Shown in pieces: positions 25,047 to 33,716 of a stretch of DNA of 56,471 bases. Location of the stretch: NCBI GenBank assembly GCA_013122435.1, contig WYDT01000046.1, positions 1 through 56,471 of the forward strand. Direction: 5' to 3'. Position 1 is the first letter of the stretch. Every line of letters begins with the position of its first letter. The notes under the pieces were generated by a model. That model was not told the DNA's origin. It saw only the letters and a list, made by a program, of their open reading frames with translations, and made no database searches. A program made the position numbers and the translations under genes. This DNA comes from Chloroflexi bacterium AL-N1 (GTDB lineage: Bacteria > Chloroflexota > Chloroflexia > Chloroflexales > Roseiflexaceae).

Positions 25047-27149
25047 TCAATACCGCAACAACACATCCATCCTCACCCGAATCTCTTCCACCCCCGGAAT
25101 AACGGTCGTCATCAGCTGGCGATTGTAAGGCACCGGATTATCGGGCGCAGCGATTCGTGTGATGGGCGCATCGAGCCATTCAAACGCATCCTGTGCGATG
25201 GTCGCCGCGATCTCAGCACCAAACCCTGCCGTCCATGTGTCTTCATGCACCACCAGACAGCGTCCCGTTTTCTCGACCGAGGCCAGCACGGTTTCACGAT
25301 CCCACGGCACAATCGTGCGGAGATCAATGATCTCGACAGAGTCCCCAAAAGGCTGGGCTGCTTCAAGACAGCGGTGCAGCATGGCGCCCCAGGTCACCAC
25401 GGTCACAATATCACCTGCCTGGCGCACCTTAGCCTGTCCAAACGGCACGATATAATCATCACCGGGGTAGGGTGTACGGCCTTCAGGTGTATCAAGCAGC
25501 GCGCGATGCTCCAGAAAAAAGACCGGATCATTGCCACGTAACGCCGCCCGCAAAAGCCCGGTGGCATCAGCAGCATTCGAGGGAAACGCAATCTGCCAGC
25601 CAGGCGTATGGGCATAGATCGCCTCGCCCGAGACACTGTGCCATGGATCGCCCGTATATTTGCTAAATCCGACCGGCATGCGTACGACCAGCGGTACGGC
25701 AAAGTTGTTGTTGCTCCGCCAGCGGATCGACCCACAATTGGTAATCTGCTCCATGGCTGGATCGGCATATTTGCGAAACTGGATCTCCGGCACCGGCAAA
25801 AGACCCGCTAACGCCATCCCTACTGCACGCCCGATAATACCCTCTTCGGACAGCGCAGTATCAAAAACACGGCCCTCACCGAACTGGTGCTGCAAATCAC
25901 GTGTGGCACCGTGAACGCCACCTTTGCGACCAACATCCTCACCAAACACCAGCATACGCGGATTGGTTGCTAATTCGTGCGTAAGCGTTTGTCGTACGGC
26001 GTCGATCATGTTGATGCGTGGCCCGGTTGCGACCTGGCTTTCCGGTGAGGCGACCATCGGCTGGTAATTGCCAATGCCACCGGCACGCTGTGGATGCGCT
26101 GGATCGCTAAACATAAACTGCGAACTGGTGGCCGGATCCGGTTCAGGGCTCGCTAGTGCCTGCTCAAGCTCTTTACGGACATCCTGTTCAACCTGAGCAA
26201 CTAACGCTTCCCACTGTGTATCCGTCCAGCCCTGCTCCAGCATAAAAGCCCGTAGTCGTGGGATTGGATCGCGCTGCCATTCAGCCTTTTTGGTTGCTTC
26301 ATCCTTATATGCCTGCGTATCCGTAATGGAATGTCCATTTAATCGTGGAACACGGAATCGTAGCAGGACGGGACCAAGAGATGATCGGATGTGGTCCAGT
26401 GCCTGATCTATCTTTGTCGCTGCATCTATGGGGTCTGTTCCATCGCCACTCAATAGTAATACGTTCTGATACGACGCAAAATTGGCCATGATATCGCCAT
26501 TGGGGACCTGCAGCACGCTCGGTACAGAGATAGCATATCCGTTATCTTCAATAAAAAACAACAATGGAAGCTTGAGCGTTGTGGCCATGTTAAAGGCTGA
26601 CCAGAAGCCCGGTGTCGCAAGTGAGCCGTCGCCACCGAACACGACCGCTGCCGTATTTTGCCACGCTTGATCCTGTAAGACAGACTGATGGTAAGTAATG
26701 GTCTGTGCCCACCCCGCCGCTGGGGAATACTGACCGCCCACATCGCCGGCCATTGGCAGAATTGTTGCACGCTCGCGCCGTGGCATATTGTAGACTGCAC
26801 CAACATCACGTCCACCACTCAAACTGTCCACACGCGCCATAGAACTGGCCAGCCCTTCAGCTATAGTCATGCCCTGTGACAGCATAAAAGGCCGTGAACG
26901 ATAGTACACAGATGCAGCGTCATGCGGTTGGTTCAAGCGCAACCCCAACAACACCTGTGCTAACTCATGACCACGTGCCGAGAACTGATAACGCACGATG
27001 CCAGTCGGGACCAGTTCCTGTTCCTCCAGATCATCCAGAGTACGCGAAGTAAGCACTAAGCGAGCTACTGCAGCCCAATCAACGGCGTTCTGAAAGTCAG
27101 TGGTTGATTGGGAAACTTGCTGTGTGGTAGAAAACAATGGCTCAGTCAT
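25047..27149 (-). CDS. 2-oxoacid dehydrogenase E1, fused alpha and beta subunits
   Basis: Thiamin-diphosphate decarboxylase component of a branched-chain or related 2-oxoacid dehydrogenase complex. 700 residues with the alpha domain first: the ThDP-binding GGDGSLATPGFWSAFN through FFIEDNGYAIS at about 175-208. The beta (transketolase-like pyrimidine and C-terminal) domain starts near residue 378: FGEDVGRKGGVHGATRDL, then FDTALSEEGIIGRAVGMAL. Alpha and beta are usually separate proteins. No E2 or E3 gene is next to it. Located divergently from the TetR gene that heads the paa cluster, so it may feed phenylpyruvate-like or branched-chain oxoacids into CoA esters; this is an inference. Confidence 0.9.
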   Translation of the reverse strand: MTEPLFSTTQQVSQSTTDFQNAVDWAAVARLVLTSRTLDDLEEQELVPTGIVRYQFSARGHELAQVLLGLRLNQPHDAASVYYRSRPFMLSQGMTIAEGLASSMARVDSLSGGRDVGAVYNMPRRERATILPMAGDVGGQYSPAAGWAQTITYHQSVLQDQAWQNTAAVVFGGDGSLATPGFWSAFNMATTLKLPLLFFIEDNGYAISVPSVLQVPNGDIMANFASYQNVLLLSGDGTDPIDAATKIDQALDHIRSSLGPVLLRFRVPRLNGHSITDTQAYKDEATKKAEWQRDPIPRLRAFMLEQGWTDTQWEALVAQVEQDVRKELEQALASPEPDPATSSQFMFSDPAHPQRAGGIGNYQPMVASPESQVATGPRINMIDAVRQTLTHELATNPRMLVFGEDVGRKGGVHGATRDLQHQFGEGRVFDTALSEEGIIGRAVGMALAGLLPVPEIQFRKYADPAMEQITNCGSIRWRSNNNFAVPLVVRMPVGFSKYTGDPWHSVSGEAIYAHTPGWQIAFPSNAADATGLLRAALRGNDPVFFLEHRALLDTPEGRTPYPGDDYIVPFGQAKVRQAGDIVTVVTWGAMLHRCLEAAQPFGDSVEIIDLRTIVPWDRETVLASVEKTGRCLVVHEDTWTAGFGAEIAATIAQDAFEWLDAPITRIAAPDNPVPYNRQLMTTVIPGVEEIRVRMDVLLRY

Positions 27150-27303
27150 AAACGTATCACCTCTTTGTGACTTGTAGCAGATAGCAATTCATTTGTGGAC
27201 ATATGCTACTACTTAAACCCATACACAATTTGGACTTTACTCACAATTACAGGAATTATAGATACAGAGTCAGCAAAAAGACAAAATCAAAGAAAAGTAC
27301 AGC

Positions 27304-27333
27304 TTGACAATGCTATAAGAAAGCAGTTATTAT
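27304..27333 (+). promoter_or_regulatory. Promoter for the tetR-paa operon
   Basis: TTGACA (27304-27309) and TATTAT (27328-27333) are spaced by 18 nt, pointing to the TetR gene whose ATG is 36 nt beyond the -10 box. This leaves a short leader that lacks a clear Shine-Dalgarno. Confidence 0.6.
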
Positions 27334-27339
27334 GTTTTC

Positions 27340-27353
27340 CTAACGAGCGTTAG
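27340..27353. promoter_or_regulatory. Candidate TetR operator
   Basis: CTAACG and CGTTAG are 6-bp inverted arms with a 2-bp spacer, located at the predicted transcription start and just before the regulator gene. An operator here would give autoregulation. No second copy was seen upstream of paaA or the E1 gene. Confidence 0.45.
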
Positions 27354-27368
27354 TTAGATATACGTATT

Positions 27369-27959
27369 ATGATACACGAACATGCGTCGACACGCAAAGA
27401 TCAAATTTATCATGTCGCCGAACGCCTGTTTAGCGAACGTGGGTATCACGCCACGACCATGCGCGAAATTGCGCGTGAGATCCATATCGAAGGCGGGAGC
27501 CTCTATAGCCATATTAGTAGTAAACAGGATTTACTTTACGCCATCGTATTGCGGGGAAGCGAGCGTTTTCTCCAGGCCGCACGAACCGTCGTATCACTAG
27601 ATGGGTCTGCACGTGAGCAGTTGCGAGACCTGATGCATCGGCATCTGGCCATCATCGCCGAGAGCATCGATGGTGCAGTCGTGCATTTCCACGAGTGGCG
27701 CCATCTCGATTCGGCTAAACGCACAAAGATCGAGCAGCACCGTGACGAATACGAGGGCTATATCCGTCAGATCATTCGCAGGGGCATAGACAACGGCGAG
27801 TTTGCACCACAGGACGAACGGTTGGTTGGTATACACATTTTGTCTTTGTTAAATTGGGCCTATCAGTGGTACAAACCAGAAGGCCGTCTCAGCGCTGATG
27901 CATTGGCTCAACAGTTTTATGAACAGATTATGTGTGGGCTTGAACCACGCAACACGTGA
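27369..27959 (+). CDS. TetR-family regulator (PaaR-like by context)
   Basis: 196 residues. The N-terminal helix-turn-helix is typical: IYHVAERLFSERGYHATTMREIAREIHIEGGSLYSHISSKQDLL (residues about 13-56; GYHATTMREIA is the TetR core). The C-terminal domain is a TetR_C-type ligand-binding bundle. It starts 36 nt before paaA and runs into it, so it is likely co-transcribed with and represses the paa genes, releasing on phenylacetyl-CoA as TetR-type PaaR proteins do. The ligand is inferred from neighbours, not seen. Confidence 0.9.
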   Translation: MIHEHASTRKDQIYHVAERLFSERGYHATTMREIAREIHIEGGSLYSHISSKQDLLYAIVLRGSERFLQAARTVVSLDGSAREQLRDLMHRHLAIIAESIDGAVVHFHEWRHLDSAKRTKIEQHRDEYEGYIRQIIRRGIDNGEFAPQDERLVGIHILSLLNWAYQWYKPEGRLSADALAQQFYEQIMCGLEPRNT

Positions 27960-27995
27960 TACATCAAGTATAACCAAACTATACGAGGTAGATCA

Positions 27996-28898
27996 ATGAC
28001 GACGACACAAATAAACGAGACAGAGCAATTAGAGCATTTCAAAGCGCATATTGCAGCAGGTGGCAAAGTCGAGTCAACAGACTGGATGCCCGATGAGTAT
28101 CGCACTGCCCTCATTCGCTTTATCGAAATGCATGCGAACAGTGAGCTGATGGGCGTGTTACCGGAGCGCGATTGGATTCTGCGCGCCCCCACACTCAAGC
28201 GTAAGCTGGCCCTCACTGCCAAAGTGCAGGACGAAGTTGGCCACGCTCAACTGCTCTATCGCCTCGCCGAAGACCTGGGCAAGCCACGCTCCCAGATGAT
28301 GGACGATCTCCTTGCCGGACGGACCAAGTTCCATAATGTGTTCCATTATCCCACCCACACCTGGGCCGATGTTGGTGTGATTGCGTGGCTGGTCGACGCA
28401 GCAGCCATCCTGAGTCAGAAGGCGTTACTCGGTACCAGCTATGCGCCGTATGCACGCACCATGCAACGCATTTGCTGGGAAGAAAGCTTCCACATCAAGC
28501 ATGGGTTTGATATTGTTGTTACGATGGCCAAGGGGACTGCTGCCCAACGCGAGATGCTTCAGGATGCACTCAATCGCTGGTGGGGTCCACTGATGCAGAT
28601 GCACGGCCCACCAACCCCACCAGAACGCGACCGCGACCTGACTGTGTGGCGCATCAAGACGCGCTGCAATGAAGAACTCCGACAAGAGTTTATTGCTATG
28701 TATGTGCCGCGTGTGTGGGAACTGGGACTAGCGCTGCCTGACCCAGCCCTTCACAATAATGGTGATGGCTCGTGGAGCTACACCACACCCGATTGGAATG
28801 AACTTCGTACCGTTGTGTCGAACAATGGTCCCCGCAGCGCTGCACGGCTGGCCTTCCGCCGCGCATATTATGATGAGGGGGCATGGGTGAGAAGTTAG
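27996..28898 (+). CDS. paaA: Phenylacetyl-CoA 1,2-epoxidase catalytic subunit PaaA
   Basis: Di-iron oxygenase subunit that makes the ring-1,2-epoxide of phenylacetyl-CoA. 300 residues, close to the usual 310. The carboxylate-bridged metal site is shown by paired EXXH-type motifs: RFIEMHANSE near 47-56, KVQDEVGHAQLL near 76-87, and WEESFHIKHG near 158-167. A GAGGTAG ribosome site precedes the start. The stop is followed at once by a TAGGGG-type repeat that marks the left edge of an inserted gene, which now separates paaA from paaB. Confidence 0.95.
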   Translation: MTTTQINETEQLEHFKAHIAAGGKVESTDWMPDEYRTALIRFIEMHANSELMGVLPERDWILRAPTLKRKLALTAKVQDEVGHAQLLYRLAEDLGKPRSQMMDDLLAGRTKFHNVFHYPTHTWADVGVIAWLVDAAAILSQKALLGTSYAPYARTMQRICWEESFHIKHGFDIVVTMAKGTAAQREMLQDALNRWWGPLMQMHGPPTPPERDRDLTVWRIKTRCNEELRQEFIAMYVPRVWELGLALPDPALHNNGDGSWSYTTPDWNELRTVVSNNGPRSAARLAFRRAYYDEGAWVRS

Positions 28899-28928
28899 AG
28901 TCTAGGGGCTGGAGACTAGAGGCTAGTT
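28899..28928. repeat. Left flank repeat of the inserted four-helix-bundle gene
   Basis: The sequence TCTAGGGGCTGGAGACTAG with AGGCTAGTT lies between the paaA stop and the inserted gene. Its complement resembles the right flank (ACTAGTATCTAGTCCCTGAT at 29374-29393), so the pair can be read as imperfect inverted ends built from CTAG-rich units. Confidence 0.5.
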
Positions 28929-28991
28929 AACGATTTCTAAGAGATGAAAGTTGGAGATTCAGTGTTAAGGTTTCAATGGCTCAGGCAGGAA

Positions 28992-29357
28992 ATGTTCAAG
29001 AGTTATCGTGATCTAGAGGTTTGGAAATCGGGAATGTCACTTGCGAAAAGTATTTATCAAGTGACAAAAAGCTTCCCTGATGAAGAAAAATTTGGGTTGG
29101 TAAGCCAGATGCGACGGGCTGCAATATCAATTCCTTCAAATCTTGCTGAGGGTCACGCTCGCTCAAGCACAGCTGATTTTCAACGCTTTATCTCCATCGC
29201 TCTGGGATTAGCAGCCGAATTAGAAACGCAGGTCCTACTCAGCTTCGAACTAGGCTACCTGCAAGAAGAACAACAAAAATCCCTTTTATCACACTTATCC
29301 GAAATGGGCCGAATGTTACGAGGTTTACACAAATCTCTCTCAAAACACCTTAGATAA
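28992..29357 (+). CDS. Four-helix-bundle protein (S23/IVS-associated family)
   Basis: 121 residues from ATG 28992 (AGGAAATG ribosome site; a frame to 28944 lacks one). The start MFKSYRDLEVWKSGMSLAKS, the SFPDEEKFGLVSQMRRAAIS segment and PSNLAEGHAR are signatures of the four-helix-bundle family first found in 23S rRNA intervening sequences. Homologues occur as stray single genes at many sites and their function is uncertain. It is unrelated to phenylacetate metabolism and interrupts the paaA-paaB pair that is normally adjacent. Flanking CTAG-rich repeats suggest insertion as a unit. Confidence 0.9.
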   Translation: MFKSYRDLEVWKSGMSLAKSIYQVTKSFPDEEKFGLVSQMRRAAISIPSNLAEGHARSSTADFQRFISIALGLAAELETQVLLSFELGYLQEEQQKSLLSHLSEMGRMLRGLHKSLSKHLR

Positions 29358-29371
29358 CCATGTGTATCATC

Positions 29372-29393
29372 ACTAGTATCTAGTCCCTGATCT
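29372..29393. repeat. Right flank repeat of the inserted four-helix-bundle gene
   Basis: CACTAGTATCTAGTCCCTGATC, read in the complement as AGGGACTAGATACTAGTG, mirrors the left flank AGGGGCTGGAGACTAG. The match is approximate (AGGGrCTrGAnACTAG). It lies 15 nt after the inserted gene and 18 nt before paaB. Confidence 0.45.
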
Positions 29394-29410
29394 TCTTAAC
29401 AGAGGTAATC

Positions 29411-29746
29411 ATGAATCAGACTCCTCCCCAAACCTACGAAGTCTTCCGGCGCGAGAAAGAAGGCGCCCCCATGACTCACGCGGGCAACATCACTGCCGAT
29501 CGCCCTGAGCTTGCACTGATCTATGCACGCGAAGTCTTTGGGCGGCGCAGTGAAAGCATCGAACTATGGGTCGCGCCACGCGAGGCATTTATGATGCTCA
29601 GCGACGACGATATCCTGCAACCACCACTCGACCGTTCCTATCGTATGGTTGACGGATACCGCATGCGCGGGAAACTACGCGATACGAAAACCGCAGAACA
29701 AAGCCAGATAACCGGCCAACCAACGTCAACGGAGACGAAAACATGA
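29411..29746 (+). CDS. paaB: Phenylacetyl-CoA epoxidase subunit PaaB
   Basis: Small non-catalytic subunit of the PaaABC(D)E epoxidase, 111 residues. The family features YEVFRREKEGAPMTHAGNI and YAREVFGRRSESIELWVA are clear in residues 9-58. The C-terminal tail after residue 95 is Thr/Gln-rich and not conserved. The stop overlaps the paaC start by 4 nt (ATGA), indicating translational coupling. Confidence 0.95.
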   Translation: MNQTPPQTYEVFRREKEGAPMTHAGNITADRPELALIYAREVFGRRSESIELWVAPREAFMMLSDDDILQPPLDRSYRMVDGYRMRGKLRDTKTAEQSQITGQPTSTETKT

Positions 29747-30561
29747 ACACCGCCGTGGAACCAGTTACTAACCTGACACCAGTTCAGAAGCAAGCCCTGT
29801 GCGAACTCCTGCTTGCCCTTGCAGACGACGAATTTGTGATGGGGTATGCCAACAGCGAGTGGACTGGCATTGCACCGATTCTGGAAGAGGACATCGCCTT
29901 TAGCTCACTGGCGCAGGACGAGATCGGCCATTCACGTGTCTTCTACGAAATGCTTGCAACCCTCGAAGAACAATCTGCCGATAGCATTGCCTATGGACGA
30001 GAACCATCTGGCTTTCGCAATGCCCAACTGGTCGAGCGTGGGCGAGGCGATTGGGCCTATAGCGTAACCCGCCAGTTTTTCTACGATACTGCCGATTTTG
30101 TGCGGATCGAGAGCCTGCAAAAGAGCACATATCAACCATTGGCCAAAGCCGCTGCCGGTATTATTCGCGAAGAAAAATACCATCTGTTGCATGCCAATAC
30201 CTGGCTACAACGCCTCGCCGAAGGAAACGCAGAGGCACAACAACGCCAGCACACCGCCTTTGATGCACTCTGGCCCGATGCACTGGGACTATTTGAACCA
30301 ACCAGCGGTGCGACAGAACTGCTCGCGACAGGCATCCTACCAGAACCATTTGAAGCACTACAAAACCGCTGGATTACACGCATTGAGGAACCGCTTCGCC
30401 GCCTCAGCCTACCTTTTCCCTTCATCGATGCCAGCGAACGATGGGACACACACATTACGCCTATCTACGGCGGTCGGAGAGGCGAACACACGCAGAGTTT
30501 TTTAGACCTATACAGTGTGTTTACCAGCGTCTACCAGCTCGATCCTGAGGCTGACTGGTAG
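29743..30561 (+). CDS. paaC: Phenylacetyl-CoA epoxidase structural subunit PaaC
   Basis: 272-residue ferritin-like structural partner of PaaA that lacks a working metal site. Helical segments with LAQDEIGHSRVFYEMLA (about 59-75) and IREEKYHLLHANTWLQRLA (about 140-158) are family-typical. It begins within the end of paaB and ends 45 nt before paaD. The number of helices and length agree with known PaaC. Confidence 0.94.
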   Translation: MNTAVEPVTNLTPVQKQALCELLLALADDEFVMGYANSEWTGIAPILEEDIAFSSLAQDEIGHSRVFYEMLATLEEQSADSIAYGREPSGFRNAQLVERGRGDWAYSVTRQFFYDTADFVRIESLQKSTYQPLAKAAAGIIREEKYHLLHANTWLQRLAEGNAEAQQRQHTAFDALWPDALGLFEPTSGATELLATGILPEPFEALQNRWITRIEEPLRRLSLPFPFIDASERWDTHITPIYGGRRGEHTQSFLDLYSVFTSVYQLDPEADW

Positions 30562-30606
30562 CAACATTCAAACACATCAAACGTAAAGCAATCGAAGGGG
30601 ATTAAG

Positions 30607-31104
30607 ATGACTGATACTTTTGTTGTTTCTGAAGAAACACTATGGGACGCACTCCACGATGTTCCTGACCCTGAACTACCACACATCAGCCTGATCGACC
30701 TTGGCGTCATTCTGCGCGTCGAGTTGGACACCCAGGCTGCCTTTGCACGCGTGTTGCTTATGCCAACCTTTCTTGGTTGTCCGGCACTGGAGATGATGCG
30801 CGATATGATCCGTGAGCGATTGGAACAATTTGACATTACCGTTCAGGTCGATGTGACCGACGAGCAAATCTGGACCAGCGACCGCATTAGTGAAGAGGGC
30901 CGCCGCAAACTGGAAGAGGCCGGGATTGCACCGCCGGCACCAAACAATCAGAACAACACCATCATGTTGCTCGAACCAGCACCCTGCCCACATTGTGGGT
31001 CGCGCAAAACATCGCTTGAGTCGGCATTTGGACCAACCCTTTGCCGTGCGATTGCACACTGTCGCGATTGTAAGCAGCCATTTGAACAATTCAAACCATT
31101 ATAA
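30607..31104 (+). CDS. paaD: PaaD, MIP18/DUF59 protein for epoxidase assembly
   Basis: 165 residues. The N-terminal DUF59/MIP18 domain shows DALHDVPDPELPHISLIDLGVI (split over 13-34) and TFLGCPALEMMRDMI, typical of SufT/PaaD iron-sulfur assembly factors. The C-terminus adds a zinc ribbon: CPHCGSRKTSLESAFGPTLC, then HCRDCKQPFEQFKPL. PaaD supports maturation of the Fe-S reductase PaaE, yet no paaE is seen in this cluster. AGGGGATTAAG precedes the ATG. Confidence 0.93.
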   Translation: MTDTFVVSEETLWDALHDVPDPELPHISLIDLGVILRVELDTQAAFARVLLMPTFLGCPALEMMRDMIRERLEQFDITVQVDVTDEQIWTSDRISEEGRRKLEEAGIAPPAPNNQNNTIMLLEPAPCPHCGSRKTSLESAFGPTLCRAIAHCRDCKQPFEQFKPL

Positions 31105-31264
31105 TAAAACAAATTGAGCATTTCAGGAATATTTTCCCTGTAAATAAATCCGAATAGCTGTTTGGCGAGTATTTACAATAAGAGAGTAGATCATTGCCAG
31201 CGTTTGTTCCAAAAATAACAATCAACTCTCGTTTTAATGGACATACGTCAAAGAAAGGCGAACA

Positions 31265-31708
31265 ATGATGAAAAACGTCAAACAGCTCTTAACCAGCAAA
31301 AACGATAACGTATGGTCAGTCGGCCCCACAACTTCTATCACCGACGCCTGTAAGCTGATGGCAGAGCAAAAAATCGGGGCACTGGTGGTGGTTGAAAACA
31401 ACAAAGTCGTTGGAATTGTTTCTGAACGTGACTTTGTTCACAAAGTGTTATCAAAACAAATCTCCATATATGAACTCACCGTAGGTGACGTTATGACACC
31501 TAGTATAGTTTCTATTCATCCTGAATACAGTGTTGAGGAGTGTATGGTGCTTATGACGGAAAACCATCTTCGTCACCTACCAGTTCTTGATAACGAACAT
31601 GTAGTAGGAGTTATTTCCATACGGGACGTGGTGAAAGAAGTAGTGGAAGAAAAAGAATTTATGATTGGCCAACTCGAAAATTATATTACTGAACGACGTT
31701 TCTTGTGA
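31265..31708 (+). CDS. Tandem CBS-domain protein
   Basis: 147 residues with two CBS motifs, about 10-66 and 77-135. These form one Bateman module that in other proteins binds adenosyl nucleotides (AMP, ATP, SAM). Motifs include KLMAEQKIGALVVVENNKVVGIVSERDF and HLRHLPVLDNEHVVGVISIRDV in residue order. The ATG at 31265 follows AAAGAAAGGCG; the next codon is also ATG. It stands between paaD and paaK but has no known role in the pathway, and its codon use is more A/T-rich than its neighbours. Confidence 0.9.
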   Translation: MMKNVKQLLTSKNDNVWSVGPTTSITDACKLMAEQKIGALVVVENNKVVGIVSERDFVHKVLSKQISIYELTVGDVMTPSIVSIHPEYSVEECMVLMTENHLRHLPVLDNEHVVGVISIRDVVKEVVEEKEFMIGQLENYITERRFL

Positions 31709-31838
31709 CTTTAAAATTTGAATATGTGAAATAATTCATTTACTGGTACAAGATATATTTTTACCCAGAATGCAATAGCTTCCCCATCACAGCCAACGTT
31801 TTTGTCGATTAAAATAAAAACGTGCAAAGGAGCATGCC

Positions 31839-33152
31839 GTGATCTGGAACCGTGAGATTGAAACCCTGCCACGTAGTCTCCTCCAGGATCTGCAACTTGA
31901 GCGACTACGTTGGAGTATTCGCTGGGCCTACGAACGCGTTCCCTTCCACCGAAAACAGTTCGACACCGCTGGCAGCACACCCGACAGCCTCACCACCCTT
32001 GACGATTTGCGTCGCTTCCCATTTATGCTCAAAAGCCACCTGCGCGAACACTACCCTGATGGCTTGTTTGCTGTTCCCAAGAGCGAGATTGTACGCATTC
32101 ACGCCAGCAGTGGCACGAAGGGAAAACCAACCATTGTCGGCTACACCCGCGAGGACATCGACGTGTGGGCCGAGGTGTGCGCCCGTTCACTTGCCTGCGG
32201 GGGCGCTACACCGGAGAGCGTCGTACACGTGGCCTATGGCTATGGGCTTTTCACCGGCGGGCTAGGAATGCATTATGGCGCCGAGAAACTGGGCGCTTTG
32301 ACCGTACCCGTTTCCGGTGGCAACACACCCCGACAGATCACCCTGCTCCAGGACTTGCAGGCCGACGTTCTGTGTTGCACACCAAGCTATGCACTTAACC
32401 TGGCCGAAACCATGTACCAGCGCGGCATCGATCCGGCAACACTCCAGCTACACGCTGGTATTTTTGGTGCCGAACCATGGACCGAAGGCCTGCGCGACCA
32501 GATTGAGGAAAAACTCAATCTCAAGGCACTTGATATCTATGGGTTGAGCGAGGTAATCGGACCGGGTGTATCGATGGAATCGATAGAAGACCAGCATGGT
32601 CTCTTTATCTGGGAAGACCATTTCTATCCCGAAATCATCGATCCAGCGAGTGGTGAAGTATTGCCGTATGGAGAAGAAGGCGAATTAGTCTTTACCTCAC
32701 TTACCAAACGAGCATTTCCGGTGATCCGTTACCGCACGGGGGACATCTCAACGCTGTTTGTGGAACCAAGTAAAAGTGGTCGCACCATGGTGCGGATGGA
32801 GCGCGTCAAAGGGCGTAACGACGATATGTTGATTATTCGTGGTGTCAACGTATTCCCCAGCGAGATCGAGCGGGTATTGCTGCAACAGGAGGAGTTGGCA
32901 CCACACTATCAGATCGTGCTCTCCCACGAGACAGCGCTTGACCAGATCACCATACGCACCGAACTCACACCACATCTGTATGCAGATTTTAGCAACAACC
33001 CTGACAATCCAGCCATACAACACATCACCAATCGTGTGCGTGAAGAACTCGAAGGTGCACTTGGCATCAATCCTGCTGTCGAGATATGGGCGCCCACCAC
33101 CATTCCGCGGAACGAGGGCAAAGCCGTGCGCGTGCTCGACCAACGTGGATAA
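31839..33152 (+). CDS. paaK: Phenylacetate-CoA ligase PaaK
   Basis: ATP-dependent activation of phenylacetate to phenylacetyl-CoA, the entry step. 437 residues starting at GTG 31839, chosen because AAAGGAG lies 9 nt upstream and the nearer ATG at 31834 is out of frame. AMP-forming core motifs are HASSGTKGKPTIVGYT (about 88-103), YGLSEVIGPGV, and RTGDISTLF; the C-terminal AMP-binding_C lobe with RGVNVFPSEIE follows. Confidence 0.95.
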   Translation: MIWNREIETLPRSLLQDLQLERLRWSIRWAYERVPFHRKQFDTAGSTPDSLTTLDDLRRFPFMLKSHLREHYPDGLFAVPKSEIVRIHASSGTKGKPTIVGYTREDIDVWAEVCARSLACGGATPESVVHVAYGYGLFTGGLGMHYGAEKLGALTVPVSGGNTPRQITLLQDLQADVLCCTPSYALNLAETMYQRGIDPATLQLHAGIFGAEPWTEGLRDQIEEKLNLKALDIYGLSEVIGPGVSMESIEDQHGLFIWEDHFYPEIIDPASGEVLPYGEEGELVFTSLTKRAFPVIRYRTGDISTLFVEPSKSGRTMVRMERVKGRNDDMLIIRGVNVFPSEIERVLLQQEELAPHYQIVLSHETALDQITIRTELTPHLYADFSNNPDNPAIQHITNRVREELEGALGINPAVEIWAPTTIPRNEGKAVRVLDQRG

Positions 33153-33205
33153 CCGTATCAGGTTTCTCTCTGGCGAAGTTTTTATTCATACAGGAGTAGC
33201 ATGTC

Positions 33206-33505
33206 ATGATTAAATTGGTTGCCCTTTACCAACATCCTGAAGACAAATCTGCTTTCGATAAGTACTACGAAGAAATACACACACCGCTTGTGAAAGCCAT
33301 GCCGGGTCTCCAACGGCTTGAGATTGCACGTGTCACCGGCACACCAATGGGTGAGTCTCCCTACTATCTGATTGCCGAGATGTACTGGGAAGACACTGCC
33401 GCTATGAATGAGAGTCTGGGGAGCCCGGAAGGTCGTGCCGTCGGCAAGGATGCCCGTACTTTTGGCAATATTCTGTCAATGCATATCGCTGAAGTCGAAA
33501 CATAG
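33206..33505 (+). CDS. EthD-family small protein
   Basis: 99 residues with the dimeric alpha+beta barrel (EthD) look: IKLVALYQHPEDKSAFDKYY, EIHTPLVKAMPGL, and a late ILSMHIAEVE strand. EthD homologues are frequent accessory proteins in aromatic degradation operons; no catalytic role is established. ATG 33206 follows CAGGAG by 9 nt. It sits 53 nt after paaK. Confidence 0.85.
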   Translation: MIKLVALYQHPEDKSAFDKYYEEIHTPLVKAMPGLQRLEIARVTGTPMGESPYYLIAEMYWEDTAAMNESLGSPEGRAVGKDARTFGNILSMHIAEVET

Positions 33506-33658
33506 CTCCGTAATGGTGTCCGGCAAAGCTCACAAGATGCTTGCAGGTAACCAGTCCTGACACAACACCGTCGATTCTCGCAGGTCGCACTACACCTGTA
33601 CCGATAAGTTGTGATACAGTTGTACATATAGCACTTAAAAACCTAATCTATAACTAAT

Positions 33659-33681
33659 GGCGTACGGCATGACCGTACGCC
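33659..33681. repeat. Perfect hairpin in front of paaF
   Basis: GGCGTACGG and CCGTACGCC are 9-bp arms with a CATGA loop. No T-run follows, so it is more likely an RNA-stability or regulatory structure at the EthD-paaF boundary than a terminator. The 33506-33716 gap holds no gene. Confidence 0.65.
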
Positions 33682-33716
33682 GATTTATGCCGTTCACAGT
33701 AATGAAAGAATGCGCT

